Positions 1 to 7,396 of a DNA stretch of 35,341 nt are shown one piece after another (position 1 is the first letter of the stretch; every line of letters begins with the position of its first letter). The stretch covers positions 1 to 35,341 of the forward strand of contig JAIECJ010000015.1 in the NCBI GenBank assembly GCA_029068555.1. Reading direction: 5' to 3'. Origin of the DNA: Lachnospiraceae bacterium (GTDB taxonomy: Bacteria; Bacillota; Clostridia; Lachnospirales; Lachnospiraceae). Position numbers and translations under genes: made by a program. The notes below the pieces were generated by a model. That model did not search any database. It worked only from the letters and a program-made list of their open reading frames with translations, and was not told the origin of the DNA.

Positions 1-77
1 TTGAAAAATGCTTTCTGCCAGATGTGCGTCACAGTTTGTGGGAGATTTGTGCCAAATGAAGGAGGCATAGCGGGCTT
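1..77 (-). repeat. Truncated copy of a miniature inverted-repeat element
   Basis: The first ~77 bases match the reverse complement of the right half of the element at 21165-21332 almost base for base, including TTGAAAAATGCTTTCTGCC at the end and the block around GTGCCAAATGAAGGAGGC. The match stops abruptly after GCGGGCT. The outer terminal bases (CTAGAGCGTGT) would lie left of the window, so only one end of this copy is visible. It is non-coding and is either a partial copy or one truncated by the sequence that follows. Confidence 0.75.
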
Positions 78-215
78 GAATATTAAGTAATTGGCAGTTT
101 GACTTACCTATTTTCCTAATAGCACTACTCCCCAAGTCTCGACGTAGCCACCGCTACGCCTGCGTTTGTGAAGCAGCACGCTCAGAAAAATATTCAGCGC
201 CAAACTATCCCAAAA
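78..215. other. Non-coding hairpin-containing stretch downstream of the AraC gene
   Basis: This short region has no convincing reading frame. It contains a GTAGC-CACC-GCTAC hairpin near 147-160, and GAATATT near its left end pairs with AATATTC near 190. The sharp change from the inverted-repeat element at about 77 suggests a second repetitive sequence inserted here or adjoining it, but no other copy exists in the window to prove that. No clear terminator with a T-run was found for the AraC gene. Confidence 0.3.
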
Positions 216-1076
216 TTACCCTTTCAAATCATTTCGGTACTGAACAGGCGTCTTCCCGGTAGCTTTCTTAAACGCCTGGGAAAAATACGACTGCGAGGAA
301 AATCCAAGAATATTTGAAATCTGTGATATTGAGTATGACGTGGATTCAAGCAGGGATTTTCCCTCCTGTATGCGCTTCTGAAGAAGATATGTGATAGGGG
401 AAACTCCTATATATTTTGTAAAAGCATGCGCCATATAGTATTTGTTCATATGTGAAAGTGATGCCAGCATATCCAGCGTAATATTCTCAGAATAATTAGC
501 GTCCAGATAGTTCTTAATCTGGGTACATTCCCTGTTCAGCAGGGCATTGCTGTTCTGCACAATGTCCAGATTATTGTTCCTGAGCATACAGATCATAATC
601 ACTTCCAAAAGATTCCTGCATACAGCCTCATAATTATCCTCTTTTCTTGACAGCTCCTCCAGCATAATATTCAGATAGGCATATACATACGAGCTTTGTG
701 TATTATATTTGTATACGCCGCCCGACGCAGTCTGCATATATACTCCATCCTGGACAGATGTCATACTTTCAAACGAAAACGAAAGCCCGTCAATCCCGAG
801 CGCGATATACTCCAGCGGTGTCGTAGGCAGCGACTTCTCCGTGTGCAGCACATGTGGATTAATAATAACCATGTCATTTTTACACACGGGAAATTCCATA
901 CCTTCTGTGACAAAAGAGCCTTTGCCGTCCACAACATAAAACAGCTCGCTGAACGGATGTGAGTGCAGTATACTCTGCCAGTCCCCCTCATATTTTGATG
1001 TGGACACATACAAAAGCTTCAGGGCATCCAAACTGGAAGGTTTACTGCCCTCTATACAATGTCTTGTATTTCCCAT
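216..1076 (-). CDS. AraC-family transcriptional regulator (cupin + HTH)
   Basis: An AraC/XylS-type activator of about 286 residues. The N-terminal ~130 residues form a cupin-like sugar-sensing domain (HSHPFSELFYVVDGKG, then an INPHVLH stretch). The last ~100 residues carry the two helix-turn-helices, with the family signature around SISQISNILGFSSQSYFSQA and the ending KKATGKTPVQYRND. An ATG at 1082 is only 3 nt from AGGAGG, whereas the ATG at 1076 has a 9 nt gap, so I prefer 1076. The gene is divergent from the sugar ABC operon across 530 AT-rich bases, so it most likely activates that operon in response to the imported disaccharide or a derivative. The family is certain; the ligand and target are inferred from position. 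Confidence 0.93.
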   Translation of the reverse strand: MGNTRHCIEGSKPSSLDALKLLYVSTSKYEGDWQSILHSHPFSELFYVVDGKGSFVTEGMEFPVCKNDMVIINPHVLHTEKSLPTTPLEYIALGIDGLSFSFESMTSVQDGVYMQTASGGVYKYNTQSSYVYAYLNIMLEELSRKEDNYEAVCRNLLEVIMICMLRNNNLDIVQNSNALLNRECTQIKNYLDANYSENITLDMLASLSHMNKYYMAHAFTKYIGVSPITYLLQKRIQEGKSLLESTSYSISQISNILGFSSQSYFSQAFKKATGKTPVQYRNDLKG

Positions 1077-1082
1077 AGCCAT

Positions 1083-1610
1083 CTTCCTCCTGTTCCGGCT
1101 GCCTAAAATTCTTTTGAAAACATACCAAATCCCAAAACAACCCTATAAAAAATATAACAGAATTTATATTTTTTGTCCACATACAACAAAATCTAAAAAT
1201 ATCTAAAAATTCTTCTTTTTTTCACTTTGTCTATACAGCACACACAAAAAAGATTTTTTCCCATATGCAAAATATTTGTGTTGGAAATGTGCATAAAAAT
1301 TTAACAGACACATGATTTAAATATACATTATATACAATTTCCAATAAATAACATCTTGCTTTTTAAAAAATTTTGTCTAAAAGCAAGATATATAAAATTT
1401 CCAGCAACAATCAGATTGATTCTAACAAATGTTTTTACTATACTTAACATATACTTAATAACAAAACCAACAATGGCAAAACAGAATGCTTTATGTCATG
1501 CACAAAAGTATTCCCGCAATTCCCCTGTATCTGCATTTACATCATTAAATGTAACAGAACAGACAGTGAATTTCGGAAACATATCCTAAATAAAAGGGAG
1601 GGAATTATTT
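1083..1610. promoter_or_regulatory. Divergent AT-rich regulatory region between araC-type gene and sugar operon
   Basis: No gene is supported in these 528 bases; the reading frames here are low-complexity. The strongest structure is a perfect 11-bp inverted repeat, ATCTTGCTTTT (1353-1363) and AAAAGCAAGAT (1379-1389), with a 15-nt spacer. It has no T-run, so it looks more like an operator than a terminator. An AATTTCCA motif occurs just before it and again just after it. A GGGAGG ribosome site precedes the binding-protein start at 1611. Confidence 0.5.
1439..1458 (+). promoter_or_regulatory. Tandem TATACTTAA direct repeat
   Basis: TATACTTAA occurs at 1439-1447 and again at 1450-1458. The two perfect 9-base copies are offset by 11 bp, about one helical turn. 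AraC proteins often bind direct repeats through their two HTH units, so this is a candidate activator site. One copy could instead contribute a -10 element. It lies about 150 bp upstream of the binding-protein gene. Confidence 0.4.
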
Positions 1611-3023
1611 ATGAAAAAGAAAAAAGTTCTTTCATCGTTACTGGCAGCTGCAATGGCTGCATCACTTCTCGCCGGATGCAGCAGCTCTGACAAAGCACCT
1701 GCAACAGACAGCACGCCGGCTGACAACACAGCAGCGTCCAATACCGCCGCACCGGCAGAGCAGACTCCTCAGGATTCCGGAGATACTGCTGTCACGGAGC
1801 AGACATTAAAAGTAGCTGCTTTTGAGGGCGGATATGGTGCAGATATGTGGTCTGAAGTTGTGTCAGCCTTTGAGACCTCCCATCCTGGGGTGACTGTGGA
1901 GCTCACTATTGACAAGAAAATCGAGGATATCATCAGTCCTGCCATGAAGGCCGGAGATTATCCGGATGTAGTGCATCTTGCAACAGGACGTGAAGCAGCG
2001 CTGACAGAAACACTGACAAAAGAAAATGCACTTCTTCCACTGTCAGATGTCCTTGACATGAACGTTCCAGGTGAAGACATAACCGTCCGGGACAAAATCA
2101 TTCCTGGTTTCCTTGATACCCTGGCTACCAACCCCTATGGAGATGGGGTAACCTACTATGCACCAATGTTTTACAGTCCTTGCGGATTGTTCTACAATGC
2201 AGGATTATTCAAGGAAAAGGGCTGGGATGTACCTACGACATGGGAAGAAATGTGGGCGCTTGGCGACACAGCAGCGGCTGACGGCATCGCACTCTTCACT
2301 TATCCCACAACAGGATATTTCGATGCATTTACATACGCGACACTGGCATCATCAGGTGGTGCAGACTTCTTTAACAGCTGCATGACATATGAGGACGGTA
2401 TCTGGGAAAGCGACTATGCGACCAAAGTATTTGAATTAGTTGGCCAGCTTGCAAAGTATACAGAAGGCACAACCGTTGCCAATGCAAACAATGACAATTT
2501 TACAAAGAACCAGCAGCTGATTCTTGACAACAAAGCAATCTTCTGCCCGAATGGAACATGGCTTCCAGGCGAAATGGCAGATGCGCCGAGAGCGGACGGC
2601 TTTGAGTGGGGATTCATGGCAATCCCGGCAGTGAACGAAGGCGGTTCCGGATGCTCTTTCTGCTGGTTCGAACAAATGTGGATTCCGGCAGCAGCACAGA
2701 ATCAGGACATGGCGAAAGAATTTGTGGCATATATGTACTCTGACGAGGCTGCACAGATTTTCGCAAAAGCTACAGCAATCCAGCCCATCACAGGTGTAAG
2801 TGACAGTCTGGAAGGCGACAACAAGATGTTCTACAGCATCTACGACAATGGCGCTACCGCTGTTATGGGCGGTTTCGCATCAACCGCGCCAGTAGAAGGC
2901 GTCAACATGCTGGATACCCTGTGTGGAACAGTCAACAGTGTTGTGAGCGGCGACAAGACTGTTGCTGAGTGGCAGGCAGCTGTTGAGGAAGTAAGTGACA
3001 AATTGAGAGCGGCAATGGAATAA
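1611..3023 (+). CDS. ABC sugar-binding lipoprotein (CUT1; probable GNB/LNB receptor)
   Basis: A 470-residue extracellular solute-binding protein. It starts with a lipoprotein signal peptide (MKKKK, hydrophobic core, lipobox LLAGC), so it should be lipid-anchored outside the membrane. An Ala/Thr/Pro/Asp-rich linker to about residue 60 leads into a family-1 binding fold (LKVAAFEGGYGADMW, DYPDVVHLATG, LFYNAGLFKEKGWDVPTTWEE). It delivers sugar to the two permeases just downstream. The phosphorylase and kinase in the same operon make galacto-N-biose or lacto-N-biose the likely ligand; this is inferred from context. A good GGGAGG site precedes the ATG. Confidence 0.93.
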   Translation: MKKKKVLSSLLAAAMAASLLAGCSSSDKAPATDSTPADNTAASNTAAPAEQTPQDSGDTAVTEQTLKVAAFEGGYGADMWSEVVSAFETSHPGVTVELTIDKKIEDIISPAMKAGDYPDVVHLATGREAALTETLTKENALLPLSDVLDMNVPGEDITVRDKIIPGFLDTLATNPYGDGVTYYAPMFYSPCGLFYNAGLFKEKGWDVPTTWEEMWALGDTAAADGIALFTYPTTGYFDAFTYATLASSGGADFFNSCMTYEDGIWESDYATKVFELVGQLAKYTEGTTVANANNDNFTKNQQLILDNKAIFCPNGTWLPGEMADAPRADGFEWGFMAIPAVNEGGSGCSFCWFEQMWIPAAAQNQDMAKEFVAYMYSDEAAQIFAKATAIQPITGVSDSLEGDNKMFYSIYDNGATAVMGGFASTAPVEGVNMLDTLCGTVNSVVSGDKTVAEWQAAVEEVSDKLRAAME

Positions 3024-3032
3024 GGTTTTAGG

Positions 3033-3071
3033 AGCGCTCCAAAGGTTTCTGCCTTTGGGGTGCTTTTTTTT
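3033..3071 (+). terminator. Terminator-like hairpin between binding protein and permease
   Basis: A 13-bp stem (3033-3045 with 3052-3064, two G-T pairs) around a 6-nt loop is followed by a run of eight T. It sits 9 nt after the binding-protein stop codon and just before the permease ribosome site. The geometry is that of an intrinsic terminator. Placed inside an operon, it probably lets some transcripts end here, giving more receptor than permease, and it may protect the receptor mRNA 3' end. Confidence 0.85.
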
Positions 3072-3091
3072 CAAAAATTGGAGGTGTGAAT

Positions 3092-3985
3092 GTGAAAAAG
3101 GTAAAAGAAAGAACAATTTTTATTACCGTCTGTGTAGCGCCGGCAGTCATACTGTTTATCATTTTTATGCTGATTCCCACTTTTAATGTCTTTAAGATGT
3201 CTCTGTATAAATGGGGAGGCTACTCCAACAACAAACAGTTTGTCGGTCTGAACAATTTTAAAATTCTGATGGAGGACATGAATTTTTTCCGTTCTTTCCA
3301 GAATACGGTTCTCTTAATTGTCTGTGTGACAATTGTAACCATGGCACTCTCCTTGATTTTTGCGGCGATTCTCTCGCGGGAAAAGATTAAAGGACAAAAT
3401 TTCTTCCGGATTATCTTTTACATCCCGAATATTTTGTCCGTAGTTGTTATCTCTGCTATCTTCTCGGCAATTTATGACCCAAACAGCGGACTTCTGAACA
3501 GTATCATCGCCATTTTCAGGGGAAGTGAAAAAACACCTATCCTTTGGCTGGGTGACCAGAAACTGGTCATCTACAGTCTGGTGATTGCCATGATTTGGCA
3601 GGCAATCGGGTACTACATGGTTATGTACATGGCAAGCATGGCAAGCGTACCAGAAAGCCTCTATGAGTCCGCAAATCTTGAAGGCGCCGGGAGAATAACA
3701 CAATTTTTCTCCATCACGCTTCCGCTCATCTGGACAAATGTAAGAACGACCCTGACTTTCTTTGTGATTAGTTCCATCAATCTAAGTTTCCTGATTGTGA
3801 AAGCGCTCACAAACGGCGGTCCTGACGGGGCGACGGAAGTGTTCCTCAGCTATATGTACAAACAGGCTTATACCAACTCCTCCTACGGATATGGTATGGC
3901 AATCGGAGTCGTTGTATTCCTGTTCTCCTTTGGGCTGTCAGCGCTGATCAACTTCGTCACCAGGCGAGAGCCTTTGGAATTTTAA
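3092..3985 (+). CDS. CUT1 ABC sugar permease, first subunit (MalF-like)
   Basis: A membrane subunit of about 297 residues with some six transmembrane segments (first one AVILFIIFMLIPTFNVFKMS). It carries the BPD_transp_1 coupling loop near residues 190-215 (SVPESLYESANLEGAGRITQ, the EAA motif that docks the ATPase). I chose GTG at 3092 because GGAGG (3080-3084) is 7 nt away; an in-frame GTG at 3086 would lie only 1 nt from it. It forms a heterodimer with the next gene for import of the disaccharide. No ATPase gene is present, so it probably uses a shared MsmK-type ATPase. Confidence 0.92.
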   Translation: MKKVKERTIFITVCVAPAVILFIIFMLIPTFNVFKMSLYKWGGYSNNKQFVGLNNFKILMEDMNFFRSFQNTVLLIVCVTIVTMALSLIFAAILSREKIKGQNFFRIIFYIPNILSVVVISAIFSAIYDPNSGLLNSIIAIFRGSEKTPILWLGDQKLVIYSLVIAMIWQAIGYYMVMYMASMASVPESLYESANLEGAGRITQFFSITLPLIWTNVRTTLTFFVISSINLSFLIVKALTNGGPDGATEVFLSYMYKQAYTNSSYGYGMAIGVVVFLFSFGLSALINFVTRREPLEF

Positions 3986-4000
3986 GGGAGGGATAGCGAA

Positions 4001-4864
4001 ATGAGTTTTAACAAATTATATAAAATATTTATCTATGTTGCCCTGATAACACTCGCTGTCAGCATTGTGATACCTGTTGGCTGGGTATTTCTGGCATCCA
4101 TTAAGGAAAATTCCGAATTTTACGGCAATCCATGGACACTGCCAAAGGGTATCTATTTCCAGAACTTTGCTGATGCTTTCGAGAAGGCAAAGATGGGCGA
4201 ATACTTTATGAACTCTATACTGGTAACGGCTCTTGCCCTTGTCATACTGCTAGTCGTGGCGCTTCCTGCAGCCTATGTACTTGCACGCTACCGCTTCTTT
4301 GGCAGCAAACTGATCAACGTCATGTTTATGGGCGGACTGTTTATCAACGTAAATTACATTGTTGTCCCGATTTTCCTTATGTTTGTGGATGCTGACAAGC
4401 TTTTGCGCAGCTGGGGCGGGGACGGCTTTTTTCTGAACAACCTCTTTATCGTGGCGCTTGTCTATGCAGCAACGGCACTGCCTTTTACCATTTACCTGCT
4501 CTCCGGCTTCTTTGTCACGATACCGCGAGATTACGAGGAGGCAGCTTACATGGATGGAAGCAGTTATTTCAGGACAATGGTTCAGATTATGATGCCAATG
4601 GCGCTGCCGAGCATCATCACAGTAATCCTGTTCAACTTCCTGTCATTCTGGAATGAATACATCATTTCCATGACATTGCTTACCAAAGGATCCAAAACAC
4701 TTCCCGTCGGACTGATGCAGCTGATGCAGGCACAGAAGGCAGCTGCAAATTACGGACAGCTTTACGCAGGACTTGTCATCGTAATGCTCCCAACTTTAAT
4801 TCTATATATCTTAGTCCAGAAAAAACTGACGCAGGGCATGAGCCTTGGCGGATTGAAAGGATAG
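4001..4864 (+). CDS. CUT1 ABC sugar permease, second subunit (MalG-like)
   Basis: A 287-residue permease with six predicted membrane spans. Its C-terminal coupling motif reads REYEEAAYMDG-like (here RDYEEAAYMDGSSYFRTMVQ), followed by the typical MMPMALPSII and the FWNEYI segment. The ATG at 4001 follows GGGAGG with normal spacing, 15 nt after the first permease. It is the partner subunit of the importer. The stop TAG overlaps the ribosome site of the next small gene, indicating tight co-transcription. Confidence 0.93.
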   Translation: MSFNKLYKIFIYVALITLAVSIVIPVGWVFLASIKENSEFYGNPWTLPKGIYFQNFADAFEKAKMGEYFMNSILVTALALVILLVVALPAAYVLARYRFFGSKLINVMFMGGLFINVNYIVVPIFLMFVDADKLLRSWGGDGFFLNNLFIVALVYAATALPFTIYLLSGFFVTIPRDYEEAAYMDGSSYFRTMVQIMMPMALPSIITVILFNFLSFWNEYIISMTLLTKGSKTLPVGLMQLMQAQKAAANYGQLYAGLVIVMLPTLILYILVQKKLTQGMSLGGLKG

Positions 4865-4876
4865 GAGGTTTGGTTC

Positions 4877-5041
4877 ATGAAATATATTATCCGAATTATT
4901 TACCTGCTTATTTTTGCTGCCAGTATGATACTAATCGTGACAGGACAACGCAATATCGGACCTATTGGGCTTCTGACAATGCTTGTCGGTCTGGCAGGAA
5001 TATTAGTGCTCCTCTATCTCTACAACAAAAAATATCTCTAA
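4877..5041 (+). CDS. Small 54-residue membrane protein of the GNB/LNB operon
   Basis: A 54-codon gene. The peptide begins MKYIIRIIYLLIFAASMILI, passes through a short polar turn (TGQRNIGPIG), and ends in a second hydrophobic helix and a basic tail (YNKKYL), so it is a two-helix hairpin membrane protein. AGGAGG overlaps the stop codon of the permease gene and lies 8 nt before the ATG, which strongly supports translation. Small proteins of this kind (I recall the DUF6903 label, not verified) occur in similar sugar operons. Its position between permease and phosphorylase suggests a transporter accessory, but nothing in the sequence proves a function. Confidence 0.75.
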   Translation: MKYIIRIIYLLIFAASMILIVTGQRNIGPIGLLTMLVGLAGILVLLYLYNKKYL

Positions 5042-5197
5042 ATATGCAGCAATTGAGCCTTTGACTTCCTGTTGCGGGCATCAAGCCGTGCAACTCAAAA
5101 CTGCATGTCATGGCCTGATGCTTCTCAGCCACTATGCTTTTTTGCTGAATTTGTAAGCTACATACTATCATTTCAAGTTAAAAGGAGGTGTCCCACA
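5042..5197 (+). promoter_or_regulatory. Leader of the phosphorylase gene with an imperfect hairpin
   Basis: These 156 bases hold no gene; an upstream in-frame extension of the phosphorylase from 5072 reads as unrelated residues and lacks a ribosome site. GCATCAAGCC (5078-5087) pairs with GGCCTGATGC (5112-5121) with a single A-C mismatch across a 24-nt loop. There is no T-run, so it may be an mRNA processing or stabilising structure rather than a terminator. A strong AAAGGAGGTG site ends 7 nt before the ATG at 5198. Confidence 0.4.
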
Positions 5198-7396
5198 ATG
5201 AACATGGAAAATACAGGCAGGCTGACTCTGCCTACAGATGTCGACATGGTTGAAGAAACCATTCGTCTGAAAAATCTGCTGGGTGCAGATGCACTGCGGG
5301 ACTGCGATGGAACAACCATGCCGGAGGAACTGCTGAGTCAGGATGCCAAAATTTACGCAACGTACTATACCACCCGCAAGGACAATAACTGGGCGATGCG
5401 AAATCCCGAAGAAATCCAGCAGGAATACCTCATCAGCGACCGGATTACGGCAAAAGGAGAAAGTCTTCGCATTGAACTGATGAAAGGTTTTCATACCGAA
5501 CAGCTCAAAGTCAACACCATTGATTCCCCGAAACGCTGGTGGGAAGTCATAGACAGAACTACTGGTGAGATTGTCCCCACGAATAAATGGGACTACGACG
5601 AGGCAGCCGGCGAAGTTGTGATTGAAACAATTCCCTACCACCAATATACCGTCAGCTTCCTCGCATTCCTGATATGGGATCCGGTACATATGTACAACTT
5701 TATCACAAATGACTGGAAGAACGCCCCCCACCAGCTGACCTTTGACGTGCGGCAGCCTAAAACCCAGATTTATGTAAAGGAAAAGTTGAAAAAGTGGTGT
5801 GAGGACAATCCACATGTCAATGTTGTTCGTTTTACCACGTTTTTTCATCAATTTACCTTAACCTTTGACGACCACAAGCGGGAAAAATATGTGGAATGGT
5901 TTGGTTACAGCGCCAGTGTCAGCCCCTATATCTTAGAACAGTTCGAAAAATGGGCTGGCTATCCATTCCGCCCCGAATACATTGTAGATCAGGGATATCA
6001 CAACTCCACATTCCGGGTTCCGTCCAAAGAATTCCGTGATTTTATGGAGTTCCAACAGATTGAAGTCTCCAAACTTGCAAAGGAGCTGGTGGACATCGTG
6101 CACAGCTATGGCAAGGAAGCCATGATGTTTCTGGGCGATCACTGGATTGGGACCGAGCCTTTTGGAAAATACTTTCAGCATATTGGTCTTGACGCCGTTG
6201 TCGGCTCTGTTGGAGATGGCGTCACACTGCGGATGATTTCGGACATTGAAGGTGTGAAATACACGGAAGGACGGCTGCTCCCCTACTTTTTCCCCGACGT
6301 ATTTACAGCGGGCGGCGACCCGATCGGCGAGGCACAAAACAACTGGCTGAAAGCAAGAAGAGCCATCCTGCGCTCGCCACTCGACCGAATCGGCTATGGC
6401 GGATACCTCAAACTGGCTGCTGAATGGCCAGGCTTTATCGACCAGATTCAAAAGGTCGTGGACGAATTTCGACAGATACACCAGAATATGCAAGGCTCAA
6501 AGGCTTACACAGCACCCTTTAAGGTGGGCATCTTAAACTGCTGGGGCAGCATCCGGCGGTGGATGTCCAATCAGGTTCACCATGCCCTGTGGTATCGGGA
6601 AATTTATTCCTACGTGGGTGTAATTGAATGCCTGAGCGGAATGCCGATTGATGTGGAATTTATTGACTTCACACAGATAAAGAATGGGATTGACCCTGCA
6701 ATCCGGGTTATTATCAATGCTGGGGATGCCTACACATCATGGAGCGGCGCAGAGAACTGGAAGGATGAAAAGGTAGTCTGTGCAATCCGCCGATTTGTTG
6801 ATACGGGCGGCGGTTTTATCGGCGTAGGTGAGCCCAGCGCCTGTCAGTATCAGGGACGCTATTTCCAGCTCAGCGATGTGCTCGGCGTCGACAGGGAACT
6901 CGGCTTTTCCATGAGTACCGACAAATACAATGAACTGGACAACAGACACTTTATTCTGGAAGATATTCCAGGTGAAATTGATTTTGGTGAAGGAAAAAGC
7001 CGCATCTATGCGCAGGGCGAACATTACCAGATTCTGAATATGGACGGAAAATACAGCCGTCTGGTGGTCAACGAATATGGAAAAGGCAGAAGCGTCTATT
7101 TTGCAGGACTTCCATACTCACCCCAGAACTGCCGTCTCTTGCTACGCGCCATTTACTTTGCTGCGCATCATGAAAATGAAATGAAAAAGTTCTATGTGAC
7201 AAATGTAGATACGGAGCTTGCCGTTTTTGAACAGACCGGAAAAATTGCAGTCATCAATAACGCCAAAGAGTCCAGGGCAACAGATTTGTATATTCAGGGA
7301 ACACTTTTTACCCATCTTGACATGGCGCCAATGGAAATGCGGTGGCTGGATCTTGCAGAAGAATCATCAGCGCATAATCAGGAGGATACATTATGA
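5198..7396 (+). CDS. lnpA: 1,3-beta-galactosyl-N-acetylhexosamine phosphorylase (GH112)
   Basis: A 732-residue cytoplasmic enzyme, the usual GH112 length. It phosphorolyses galacto-N-biose and lacto-N-biose I (Gal-beta-1,3-GalNAc or GlcNAc) to galactose 1-phosphate and the free N-acetylhexosamine. Family hallmarks include the N-terminal GRLTLPTDVDM, the catalytic-domain stretch FLGDHWIGTEPFGKYFQ, and the GFIGVGEPSACQYQGRYFQL block of the Rossmann-like domain. Asp314 in GDHWIG aligns in position with the general acid known at about residue 313 of the bifidobacterial enzyme. ATG 5198 was chosen for its AGGAGG site. The stop overlaps the next start by ATGA. GNB versus LNB preference cannot be read from the sequence. 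Confidence 0.95.
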   Translation: MNMENTGRLTLPTDVDMVEETIRLKNLLGADALRDCDGTTMPEELLSQDAKIYATYYTTRKDNNWAMRNPEEIQQEYLISDRITAKGESLRIELMKGFHTEQLKVNTIDSPKRWWEVIDRTTGEIVPTNKWDYDEAAGEVVIETIPYHQYTVSFLAFLIWDPVHMYNFITNDWKNAPHQLTFDVRQPKTQIYVKEKLKKWCEDNPHVNVVRFTTFFHQFTLTFDDHKREKYVEWFGYSASVSPYILEQFEKWAGYPFRPEYIVDQGYHNSTFRVPSKEFRDFMEFQQIEVSKLAKELVDIVHSYGKEAMMFLGDHWIGTEPFGKYFQHIGLDAVVGSVGDGVTLRMISDIEGVKYTEGRLLPYFFPDVFTAGGDPIGEAQNNWLKARRAILRSPLDRIGYGGYLKLAAEWPGFIDQIQKVVDEFRQIHQNMQGSKAYTAPFKVGILNCWGSIRRWMSNQVHHALWYREIYSYVGVIECLSGMPIDVEFIDFTQIKNGIDPAIRVIINAGDAYTSWSGAENWKDEKVVCAIRRFVDTGGGFIGVGEPSACQYQGRYFQLSDVLGVDRELGFSMSTDKYNELDNRHFILEDIPGEIDFGEGKSRIYAQGEHYQILNMDGKYSRLVVNEYGKGRSVYFAGLPYSPQNCRLLLRAIYFAAHHENEMKKFYVTNVDTELAVFEQTGKIAVINNAKESRATDLYIQGTLFTHLDMAPMEMRWLDLAEESSAHNQEDTL

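Noticed and set aside
5072-5197. N-terminal extension of the phosphorylase reading frame
   Set aside because: The added 42 residues are not phosphorylase-like, have no ribosome site, and a perfect AGGAGG precedes the ATG at 5198.
5168-5851. Long minus-strand reading frame opposite the phosphorylase gene
   Set aside because: It is a shadow of the GH112 coding strand, with no ribosome site and no recognisable domain.
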